A stretch of 64,000 nucleotides of DNA from the NCBI RefSeq assembly GCF_017329565.1, contig NZ_JAFMTT010000003.1. The stretch is one strand, 5' to 3'. The notes under the pieces are model-generated. The model ran no database searches. It worked only from the letters and a program-made list of their open reading frames with translations, and was not told where the DNA came from. Every line of letters starts with the position of its first letter. Position 1 is the first letter of the stretch. The position numbers and the translations under genes are program-made. This stretch comes from Alicyclobacillus mali (GTDB taxonomy: Bacteria; Bacillota; Bacilli; Alicyclobacillales; Alicyclobacillaceae). This document shows positions 53,095 through 60,647 of this stretch, one piece after another.

Positions 53095-55421
53095 CTACGA
53101 ATGAGGCCGCCGACGATCTCGGCGGATCAAGTGCCCAATGGCGTTTTTTCCGTCTGTCCCATAATGCTTCAATGGGGCCGCCGACGATCTCGGCGGATCA
53201 AGTTGTCCTCGGTGCAACCGAGGACATATGTGTGCAGGATGCTTCAATGGGGCCGCCGACAATCTCGGCGGATCAAGAGAATTCGGAAGACACCTAACGA
53301 ATGTTGAGTTGTCTGCTTCAATGGGGCCGCTGACAATCTCGGCGGATCAAGAGCAATCCACTACATTCAGGATCATCCTGGATGTAGGCTTCAATGGGGC
53401 CGCCGACAATCTCGGCGGATCAAGGCAAACTCGACTTTGTGATCGAGGACGAGACCGAGTACGCTTCAATGGGGCCGCCGACAATCTCGGCGGATCAAGC
53501 TTCGCTATACTTGCTCGCGTTCTTCTCCTGGTTGATGGCTTCAATGGGGCCGCCGACAATCTCGGCGGATCAAGGATAGGCAGGTTATCCCTCTATTTCC
53601 CATATATAAGGCTTCAATGGGGCCGCCGACAATCTCGGCGGATCAAGGTCGAGACGCTACCCACCTGTACGCCGACGCGCGCCGCCGGGCTTCAATGGGG
53701 CCGCCGACAATCTCGGCGGATCAAGATGCGAAGGTAGCAAGATACCGCGGGTCACGTTTACTGGCTTCAATGGGGCCGCCGACAATCTCGGCGGATCAAG
53801 GGTGATACGCACCGATTGCTGGTCGCCGGGTGACGAGCTTCAATGGGGCCGCCGACGATCTCGGCGGATCAAGCGCGTCGCTTATCTTCCTTGCGAACCT
53901 GCGCGTAATGCTTCAATGGGGCCGCCGACGATCTCGGCGGATCAAGCGAGCCTCCGAGGAATCTACGGAACCTATCGAAGCGGCAGCTTCAATGGGGCCG
54001 CCGACGATCTCGGCGGATCAAGCTGGTCCGGGTGCCGAAGCACGTACTCCAGCACCCGCTTCAATGGGGCCGCCGACGATCTCGGCGGATCAAGGTCATG
54101 CGTGAAGCTCGTGGCGGGCTGCTCCCCGCTCGCTTCAATGGGGCCGCCGACGATCTCGGCGGATCAAGGTCAGAGGGCGAATGGCTCGACCCAGACCTGC
54201 GTCGCACGCTTCAATGGGGCCGCCGACGATCTCGGCGGATCAAGCAGACTGCGGAGGCCCGACACCAACCACAGTAATCCGCTTCAATGGGGCCGCCGAC
54301 GATCTCGGCGGATCAAGCGTGATGTCGATGATGGGGATGTGTTTCAGCACCGCCGGCTTCAATGGGGCCGCCGACGATCTCGGCGGATCAAGTCCACACC
54401 GCCTTCGTCAATCTTCAGCAGCCACTCGCTTCAATGGGGCCGCCGACGATCTCGGCGGATCAAGGAAGTCTTTCACACTGGAGGAGCTGGAGAAGTTAGC
54501 GCTTCAATGGGGCCGCCGACGATCTCGGCGGATCAAGACCGGCGCACCTCCGGAAAAGATGCGAGGAAATAAGCTTCAATGGGGCCGCCGACGATCTCGG
54601 CGGATCAAGGACTAAATCTAAGTGGTGTAGGTGGAATAACATCCTGCTTCAATGGGGCCGCCGACGATCTCGGCGGATCAAGTGTCCCACATCTCACGCC
54701 AGTTGGTCGAGGTCGTCATCGCTTCAATGGGGCCGCCGACGATCTCGGCGGATCAAGGAAGATGACGAAGATGAAAGGAGATGGGATTTAATAGCTTCAA
54801 TGGGGCCGCCGACGATCTCGGCGGATCAAGTGCGAGCTCATGGAGGCGCTTCGGGAAGAGGATTGGCTTCAATGGGGCCGCCGACGATCTCGGCGGATCA
54901 AGTATTGCCGAGCAGATTCGATTCCATCTTGCCTCTCTTGCTTCAATGGGGCCGCCGACGATCTCGGCGGATCAAGTATAGGAGATAGAAAATAAATCTA
55001 ATGGGTAGTGAATAGGCTTCAATGGGGCCGCCGACGATCTCGGCGGATCAAGTGTGTGTGGCGGCGGTGCGGATACTCCGCGAGACCATGCTTCAATGGG
55101 GCCGCCGACGATCTCGGCGGATCAAGTTCATCGCCTGCTTGCATGCGATATGGACGATGAGGCTTCAATGGGGCCGCCGACGATCTCGGCGGATCAAGGT
55201 GCGAAACGAAGGTCTGTGTTTCCGCCCGCACTACAGCTTCAATGGGGCCGCCGACGATCTCGGCGGATCAAGTGGGAATCGTATCCTCACTGCCGTCCAC
55301 CGCGAGCGCGCTTCAATGGGGCCGCCGACGATCTCGGCGGATCAAGGTCCGAATCGGTCTTTCCGTCCGGTCGACTGGAGTTCCGCTTCAATGGGGCCGC
55401 CGACGATCTCGGCGGATCAAG
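53095..55421 (-). CRISPR. CRISPR array, 32 repeats and 31 spacers
   Basis: A 37-base repeat occurs 32 times with spacers of 34-41 bases (mostly 35-39). On the plus strand it begins GCTTCAATGGGGCC and ends GGCGGATCAAG; CCGCCGA and TCGGCGG make a perfect 7-bp stem with a 5-base loop. The first repeat (53095-53131) is degenerate at its 5' end, marking the old, trailer end. On the minus strand each repeat ends CCCCATTGAAGC, like the 5' crRNA handle of type I-C/I-B repeats. Transcription is therefore probably leftwards from a leader at 55422 onwards. Repeats 3-10 carry A instead of G in the loop; repeat 4 also has C to T in the stem. Confidence 0.98.
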
Positions 55422-55560
55422 GGCACTCCTTTGAGCCCGGTCCTGACGCGGGCTCCCGGGTCAAAAACGCGAACCTCCACACGAGGTCGCCCTTGAACCA
55501 CAATCCTGTGCACCTATCATACCTCCTCACATCGAAAAAGTCCAGATTTGGCGCGCTTTT
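55422..55560 (-). promoter_or_regulatory. CRISPR leader with minus-strand promoter
   Basis: On the minus strand TGGACT (539-544 of 55.5 kb) and TATGAT (55516-55521) are 17 bases apart and face the array, giving a leader transcript of about 85 bases. Eleven bases after the last repeat lies a hairpin GAGCCCG/CGGGCTC (55433-55455), which may mark the integration-proximal region. Confidence 0.65.
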
Positions 55561-56059
55561 CGAGTAAAACGCGAAACCCCGGGCTTTTTGCCACCGATTC
55601 AGGTTCGCGAATTTGCTCCGTGAAGATAGGCTGCCCGCGTTCTCTGTGCAGCATGCGGCGACGCGAGACGACGGGTGGTTCTACTAGATGGGGCAGGATT
55701 CGCACCCTGCTCCCCGATGCCATATGGCGAGCCATATAGCATCTGCTTAAGTCGCGTGACGCTTACCAGTCAGTCCATCGCGACAGTTCTCAGTTCTCAG
55801 CCTTCACGACATTCTGGGTAACAGCCGAGGAATGCGCGCTAGGTTGATGCTGCCGACACGAACGCATTCCACCTGGCTTACCATGAGCGAGTTGGTCAAT
55901 GGATGTAGTTACCAACATGAGCCTTCGGCCATCCGACCGTGTCCGATCCCGCTTGCCCCCGTATAGACCTTCTCTTCTCGGTCCATTCTGAAACTATCAT
56001 TTCCACCCGTAACGCAGGAAGCTATCACGTCATCCCCGGCGCCAAAGGAGGTATGCGAC
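55561..56059. other. intergenic region between CRISPR leader and cas4
   Basis: No credible gene lies here. It holds a 12-bp interrupted hairpin (55716-55743, GATGC and ATATGGC arms) and, on the minus strand around 55688-55715, a T-arm-like segment GCAGGGTGCGAATCCTGC. A tandem GTTCTCA doublet is near 55785. I found no stretch with more than a few bases complementary to the repeat, so no tracrRNA-like element is apparent. Confidence 0.5.
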
Positions 56060-56695
56060 ATGGACGGCGAGTGGCTCATTCCTATCTCTTCTATTGAGCA
56101 CTACGCTTACTGTCCGAGGCAGTGCGCGCTCATTTACGTTGAGCAGACTTTTTTGCACAACGACCTGACCGTCAATGGCCGTTTGCTCCACCAGCGCGTC
56201 GATGAGGATCATGTATTCTCCGCTCGCGGTCGTAAGGTCATCACGGGTATGCGTGTATGGTCGGAGCACTTGGGGCTCGTGGGCCGCTGTGATGCCGTGG
56301 AGTTCGATGGCGAAATCCCGCGGCCCATTGAGTTCAAGCGCGGCAAGACGCGGCGAAGCCGCGCCCATGAAATTCAGCTTTGTGCACAAGCCCTATGCCT
56401 CGAGGAGATGTTCGAAGTCCGCATTGAAGAAGCTTCCATCTTCCACATTCACAGCCACCGGCGATCGCGCGTAATCCTCGATGACGCGCTTCGAAGCACC
56501 ACATTGGACGTGATCGCGCGGATTCGCGAGATGGTCGACAGTCATGAACTCCCACCTCCCGTCGCGGATCGCCGCTGTGAGCGCTGTTCACTTGAACCGG
56601 CCTGTCTACCACGTTGGTCGATGCGGCGCTCCGATCGGTCGTTCTGGAAAATGATTGATCAAGATCTCGGGGGTGAGGCATCATGCCGCCTGTGA
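56060..56695 (+). CDS. cas4: CRISPR-associated exonuclease Cas4
   Basis: The 211-residue protein is a Cas4/RecB-type nuclease. Cys18 (YCPRQC) and the C-terminal Cys173, Cys176 and Cys182 (CERCSLEPAC) bind a [4Fe-4S] cluster; GRCDAVEF and IEFKRGK hold the nuclease Asp, Glu and Lys. Cas4 trims prespacers and helps pick the PAM. It starts with an AAAGGAGG site and overlaps cas1 by 13 bases. It is separate from Cas1, unlike the Cas4-Cas1 fusions seen in some type V-B and I-G loci. Confidence 0.95.
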   Translation: MDGEWLIPISSIEHYAYCPRQCALIYVEQTFLHNDLTVNGRLLHQRVDEDHVFSARGRKVITGMRVWSEHLGLVGRCDAVEFDGEIPRPIEFKRGKTRRSRAHEIQLCAQALCLEEMFEVRIEEASIFHIHSHRRSRVILDDALRSTTLDVIARIREMVDSHELPPPVADRRCERCSLEPACLPRWSMRRSDRSFWKMIDQDLGGEASCRL

Positions 56696-57723
56696 TGCTG
56701 AAGACACTCTTCGTGCAACGAGACGGGGCTGTGGTGCGCATTCAACAGGATACGGTGCTCGTGACGGTTGAGGGCGAGAAGGTGTTGCGTGTTCCCTTTC
56801 ACATGATTGAGTCGATTGTCGGGATTGGCCGCGTGTCGTTCACAAGTCCGCTGCTCGAGCGCTGCGCCGCCGAGGGTCGATCCGTCGTCCGCATGACACG
56901 CGGCGGACGTTTCCTGTATCGCATCGAAGGCCGTCTTTCCGGCAACGTCCTTCTTCGCGCCGCCCAGCACGAGGCCAGTCGATCGCCGGACAAATCGCTG
57001 GCCATCATGCGCGCCATCGTCGCGGCCAAGGTTCACAATCAGCGCCAACTTCTCCTCAAAGCGTCGCGCGATGTCGCGGAACGGGCGGATCGCGACGCCG
57101 TCCGTTCCGCCGTCGACGATCTCGCCCGTGAACTGCGGAAGCTTCGATCGGCAACAGATCCGGACGAGGTGCGCGGGATTGAGGGAGTCAGCGCACGTCG
57201 TTATTTCGCCGCACTTCGCCATCTGCTCGCGCCCAGTGTGCGCCAGGATCTCGCGTTCGATGGACGCAATCGCCGTCCTCCGCGCGACCCGGTCAACGCC
57301 GTCCTCTCCTTCCTCTACGCCATGTTGATGCGCGACGCGGAGAGCGCCCTGCTCGGCGTGGGACTCGATCCGCAGGTCGGGTTCCTTCACACTCTCCGGC
57401 CGGGCCGTCCCTCGCTAGCGCTCGACCTCATGGAGGAAATGCGCCCGGTACTCGCCGATCGCGTCATGCTTTCAATGTTCAACCGCCGACAGCTTCAGCA
57501 GGCGGACTTCGAGACGCTGCCTGGGGGAGCTATCGAGCTTGGCGAAGCGGGGCGAAAGACCGTATTCGCGGAGTGGGATCGAAGAAGAGAGAGGGAAATC
57601 GAGCATCCTCTGTTGCGCCAACCCGTCCCGTACGGTCGCCTCTTGGACATCCAGGCCAGGATGCTCGCGCGGGCCATCCGCTCCCAGGATCTTGGCTATA
57701 CACCCTTTCTCTACAGAGGGTAG
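56683..57723 (+). CDS. cas1: CRISPR-associated integrase Cas1 (type I-C-like)
   Basis: The 346-residue integrase has the expected active-site residues Glu167 (GIEGVSARRYF), His236 (GFLHTLRPGRPS) and Asp248 (LALDLMEEM). The N-terminal beta domain includes LYVTT-type LFVQRDGAVVRIQQD. Length and sequence look like type I-C Cas1. With Cas2 it forms the spacer-integration complex. The first ATG is chosen (GGTGAGG upstream); MLKTLF 12 bases later would also work. Confidence 0.95.
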   Translation: MPPVMLKTLFVQRDGAVVRIQQDTVLVTVEGEKVLRVPFHMIESIVGIGRVSFTSPLLERCAAEGRSVVRMTRGGRFLYRIEGRLSGNVLLRAAQHEASRSPDKSLAIMRAIVAAKVHNQRQLLLKASRDVAERADRDAVRSAVDDLARELRKLRSATDPDEVRGIEGVSARRYFAALRHLLAPSVRQDLAFDGRNRRPPRDPVNAVLSFLYAMLMRDAESALLGVGLDPQVGFLHTLRPGRPSLALDLMEEMRPVLADRVMLSMFNRRQLQQADFETLPGGAIELGEAGRKTVFAEWDRRREREIEHPLLRQPVPYGRLLDIQARMLARAIRSQDLGYTPFLYRG

Positions 57724-58023
57724 GTGATCGCCTTGTATTACGTCGTGACGTACGATGTCGCCACCGATACCCGCGAAGGACAAAGGCGTCTCCGGCGCGT
57801 GGCCCAAGCGTGCGAAGGCTATGGCCAGCGCGTGCAGAAGTCCGTCTTCGAATGCGTGTTGGACGAGGTGCGATACGTGGAACTCGTGCATCGGCTGGGC
57901 GATCTCATCCGTCGTGACGAGGACAGCGTGCGCATCTACCGGACGCAGGACTTTACGAAAAACAGTCTGATTGTGCTGGGAAAGAACCTTGGCCTGGAGC
58001 TCGGCGGCACATGGGTGGTGTGA
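57724..58023 (+). CDS. cas2: CRISPR-associated Cas2 (type I-C-like)
   Basis: The 99-residue ferredoxin-fold protein has YYVVTYDVATD with the conserved first-strand Asp, QACEGYGQRVQKSVFEC and an RIYRT strand. It scaffolds Cas1 dimers. The GTG abuts the cas1 stop codon; a TTG nine bases later gives MYYVVTYDV and is possible. It ends the cas module; nothing resembling cas3, cas5, cas7 or cas8 is found on either side. Confidence 0.95.
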   Translation: MIALYYVVTYDVATDTREGQRRLRRVAQACEGYGQRVQKSVFECVLDEVRYVELVHRLGDLIRRDEDSVRIYRTQDFTKNSLIVLGKNLGLELGGTWVV

Positions 58024-58042
58024 GATAATCGTCGGGGTGCGA

Positions 58043-58123
58043 GAAGGGGCGCATGCGCGGTCTACGCATGGCCATATTGATTTGACCGGCTCTATCACCC
58101 ACCTGCGCAGGGCGTGCCCCTTC
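58043..58123. repeat. inverted repeat at the convergent end of cas2 and the exporter gene
   Basis: GAAGGGGC (58043-58050) and GCCCCTTC (58116-58123) are exact inverted copies, with inner GCGC arms also matching, across the whole gap. It could end transcription from both sides; no T-run is present. Confidence 0.4.
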
Positions 58124-58916
58124 ACCACCCTAACACCGTCATCCAAATCCGCACACACGTCGCTGCGATGAGCGCTGCAAGCAGCCAGCGCAACCAGCGC
58201 GCGTCCATGTGCCTGCCCAACTTTGCCCCGAGTGGCGCCCCCACGGCGCTCGCCCAAGCCAGCACGAGTGCCGGCCCCCACATCACCTCGTGCGCCGCCC
58301 ACTTGCCCACAAACCCACCGAGCGATGCGACAAACGTGATGGCAATGGACGACGCAATGGCCACGCGCGTCGGGATTCGCAGGATGCCGAGCAGGATGGG
58401 CATCAGCAGAAAGGCGCCCGCGGAGCCCACCACGCCGGAGAACAGGCCCACCAGTGCTCCGAGCCCCACCGCCAGTGGCCGAGGATATGCGATCTCGTCG
58501 ACCTCGCCGCGCAGTTCGTCGGAGGCGGACGGGCGCAGCATGATGAGCGTCGCCGCGGTGGCGAGCAGGGCGTAGACAAGATTCACGACGCTCTCCGAAT
58601 AAAAGTGCGCCATGTAAGCCCCCACGAAACTTCCGGCGAGCATGGCGAGTCCCATGTCGCCAATCAGGCGGCGGTGCAGATAGCCCGACTTCCGGTACGC
58701 CCAAGCTGCGGCGAGCGATGCGCACATCACCTGGACCGAGCTGATCCCGGCCACCTGATGTGCGCTGAATGCGCCCACGCCGAGCAGCGGGGGCAGATAC
58801 AAAAGCAGCGGATACTTGACGATGGCGCCTCCGACGCCCACCATCCCGGCCAACACCGAACCCGCGAAGCCAATCGCGAGAAGCGTGGCGAACATCTCCC
58901 AACTCACGCGCGTCAC
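58122..58916 (-). CDS. TauE/SafE-family anion exporter
   Basis: The 264-residue protein has eight predicted helices and the two TauE motifs GMVGVGGAIVKYPLLL and SGVVGSAGAFLLMPILL. Family members move sulfite, sulfoacetate or thiosulfate. It is divergent from the rhodanese gene and shares an operator region with it, so it is likely part of the CstR-controlled sulfur module. Confidence 0.88.
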   Translation of the reverse strand: MTRVSWEMFATLLAIGFAGSVLAGMVGVGGAIVKYPLLLYLPPLLGVGAFSAHQVAGISSVQVMCASLAAAWAYRKSGYLHRRLIGDMGLAMLAGSFVGAYMAHFYSESVVNLVYALLATAATLIMLRPSASDELRGEVDEIAYPRPLAVGLGALVGLFSGVVGSAGAFLLMPILLGILRIPTRVAIASSIAITFVASLGGFVGKWAAHEVMWGPALVLAWASAVGAPLGAKLGRHMDARWLRWLLAALIAATCVRIWMTVLGW

Positions 58917-58965
58917 CTCATCTCGTCCGTCGGATGATACAAGCTATGCGCGCGATCGTTGAAAT

Positions 58966-58981
58966 ATACCTAACGGGGTAT
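58966..58981. promoter_or_regulatory. putative CstR operator 1
   Basis: ATACCTAACGGGGTAT has the inverted ATACC...GGTAT arms typical of CsoR/CstR sites and ends two bases before the -35 of the sulfur operon promoter. It lies between the divergent exporter and rhodanese genes. Confidence 0.75.
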
Positions 58982-58982
58982 G

Positions 58983-59011
58983 TTGACGCGAGCGTCGGCG
59001 TCGTATATACT
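58983..59011 (+). promoter_or_regulatory. promoter of the rhodanese/sulfur operon
   Basis: TTGACG and TATACT with exactly 17 bases between. This is one of the strongest promoters in the window. Operator 1 abuts the -35 and operator 2 starts with the base after the -10. Confidence 0.85.
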
Positions 59012-59027
59012 ATACCCCGTACCGTAC
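59012..59027. promoter_or_regulatory. putative CstR operator 2
   Basis: ATACCCCGTACCGTAC. Its reverse complement matches operator 1 at 12 of 16 positions, with the ACGGGGTAT half fully conserved. The two sites are inverted relative to each other around the promoter. Confidence 0.7.
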
Positions 59028-59091
59028 ATTTGGAGACGCCGCTGGATGCGGCGGTAAAGGAAGCGTACGATAGGACAAGGGGGTGATGAGC

Positions 59092-59400
59092 ATGAGCCAA
59101 GTGCGCGGCATGCTTTCTCAAGATCTGGAGGAGCGATTGAAGCGCGGAGAAAAGCTGCAGATTATCGATGTGCGCGAGCCCGCCGAAGTGGCTTCGGGGA
59201 TGATCCCGGGCGCGAAGAACATCCCGCTCAGCCAGCTCCAGGAGCGGTTTCGGGAAATCGACCCACACCAAGAGACCGTCATGGTCTGTCGGAGTGGGGC
59301 GCGCAGCGAACGCGCATGCCAGTTTTTGATGGCCCAAGGTTACTCGAATCTCTGGAACCTGATGGGCGGTATGCTCGGCTGGCATGGATCGGTGCAATGA
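59092..59400 (+). CDS. single-domain rhodanese
   Basis: The 102-residue sulfurtransferase has IIDVREPAE and the active loop VCRSGARS with nucleophile Cys66. It moves a persulfide sulfur to an acceptor. GGGGG lies eight bases before the chosen ATG; upstream GTG and ATG codons are within that site. First gene after the paired CstR operators. Confidence 0.93.
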   Translation: MSQVRGMLSQDLEERLKRGEKLQIIDVREPAEVASGMIPGAKNIPLSQLQERFREIDPHQETVMVCRSGARSERACQFLMAQGYSNLWNLMGGMLGWHGSVQ

Positions 59401-59478
59401 GGACCATCCCGCACCTGCCATGAGCTGGGTGCGTGACTCGGATAAGTGAAGCTCAGAGACACTGTGGGGAGGAACATC

Positions 59479-59874
59479 ATGTCCAAGAAAGTCGCCATCA
59501 TCGCCTCAAACGGGGGACTCGAAACGGCCTACAAAGTGCTGAACATCGCCATGGCGGGTGTCGCCACGGACGCCGAGGTCTCCATCTTCTTCACCTTCGA
59601 AGGTCTGAACATTATCCACAAACATTCGGCGCAAATACTGAAATTCAAGCCGGAAAACGAGCCGTTTGCGGAGAACTTCAAGAAGCACAACGTGCCGTCC
59701 ATCCAGGAGATGCTTCAGATGGCGAAAGAGAGCGGCGTCCGGCTCATCGCTTGCCAGATGACCGTCGACGTGATGGAACTCAAGCCCGAGGATTTCATCG
59801 ACGGCGTCGAATTTGCAGGAGCCGTGAACTTCCTTGATTTCGCGTACGACGCAGACGTGACCGTCACCTTTTAA
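59479..59874 (+). CDS. DsrE-family sulfur-carrier protein
   Basis: This 131-residue DsrE/DsrF-like protein has KVAIIASNGGLETAYKVLN at the start and the conserved Cys92 in LIACQMTVDVM. DsrE-type proteins carry or transfer sulfane sulfur with TusA and rhodaneses. GGGGAGG precedes the ATG. It lies between the rhodanese and the TusA-rhodanese gene. Confidence 0.9.
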   Translation: MSKKVAIIASNGGLETAYKVLNIAMAGVATDAEVSIFFTFEGLNIIHKHSAQILKFKPENEPFAENFKKHNVPSIQEMLQMAKESGVRLIACQMTVDVMELKPEDFIDGVEFAGAVNFLDFAYDADVTVTF

Positions 59875-59896
59875 TACGTGTCTTGGAGCAGTGCAC

Positions 59897-59926
59897 CGCC
59901 GCAGCCCGCGCCGTGTGCGCGGGCGG
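59897..59926. repeat. GC-rich hairpin between dsrE and tusA-rhodanese genes
   Basis: An 8-bp perfect stem GCCCGCGC/GCGCGGGC with CGTGT loop. No T-run follows; it may limit or stabilise the mRNA between the two genes. The rest of the 167-base gap shows nothing. Confidence 0.5.
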
Positions 59927-60041
59927 TCGCGCGGCTTTCGACTCACCGCTCCCTCTCGAGGTCCGCACACGACGCCGCGCCACCTCAGGCGGCGATGTCA
60001 TAGAGACTCTACACAAACACTGCTAGGAGGATGAACAACGC

Positions 60042-60647
60042 ATGAGTTCTACAGGGCAGACGCAGGCATATACCGTCGACAAGCTCATCGATTGCAAAGG
60101 TCTCTCGTGCCCCATGCCGATGGTGCGCACCAAGAAGGCCATCGACGAGATGGAGGCCGGTCAGGTGCTTGAGGTGCTGGCCACCGATCCCGGCTCGGTC
60201 GCGGACATCCGCAGCTGGGCGACACGAACGGGCCACCAGTACCTCGGCACGGTGGAGAAGGATGGCGTGTATCGCCACTACATCCGCAAGGCCGCGCCGG
60301 AAGAGGCGAAACCGGAGAAGAAATATCCGCACGTGGCGTCCAATGAGGAACTCGCCGAGCGCGTGTCGAAGGGGGACGCCGTCGTGATCGACGTGCGCGA
60401 GCCGATGGAGTATGCCTTCGGACACATCCCCGGGGCTGTGCTTGCGCCACTCGGATCGCTCGAAGCCCGAATCGACGAACTGAAGGCGCACGAGGGCAAG
60501 GACATCTACGTGGTGTGCCGCACAGGCAATCGCAGCGACCTGGCCTGCCAGATTCTCGCCGATCACGGCTTCACACGCGTAAAAAACGTCGTGCCTGGCA
60601 TGTCGGCGTGGAACGGGCCTGTGGAGCAGTCGGAGGTGGAAGAATAA
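60042..60647 (+). CDS. TusA-rhodanese fusion
   Basis: Residues 13-83 form a TusA domain with the CPxP active cysteine Cys23 (GLSCPMPMVRTK). After a Lys/Glu linker, residues 97-195 form a rhodanese domain with Cys159 (VVCRTGNRS). The fusion can hand sulfur between the two cysteines without diffusion. GGAGG precedes the ATG. The stop overlaps the next gene's start (TAATG). Confidence 0.92.
   Translation: MSSTGQTQAYTVDKLIDCKGLSCPMPMVRTKKAIDEMEAGQVLEVLATDPGSVADIRSWATRTGHQYLGTVEKDGVYRHYIRKAAPEEAKPEKKYPHVASNEELAERVSKGDAVVIDVREPMEYAFGHIPGAVLAPLGSLEARIDELKAHEGKDIYVVCRTGNRSDLACQILADHGFTRVKNVVPGMSAWNGPVEQSEVEE

Noticed and set aside
53095..55567. Open reading frames of up to 256 codons running through the CRISPR array
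   Set aside because: They consist of the repeat translated over and over (QWGRRRSRRIK, FNGAADDLGGS or MGPPTISADQ) with spacer-coded gaps. They arise from a stop-free, 37-base GC-rich repeat, not from a gene.
55517..55735. Minus-strand frame of 72 codons beside the CRISPR leader
   Set aside because: It reads like a translated tRNA T-arm followed by unrelated sequence and covers the leader promoter. No ribosome-binding site.
53095..58023. Possible type V-B (Cas12b) locus, as known from Alicyclobacillus
   Set aside because: No large effector gene lies in the region, cas4 and cas1 are separate, no anti-repeat was seen, and the repeat does not resemble the Cas12b repeat as I know it. Cas1 and Cas2 look type I-C.
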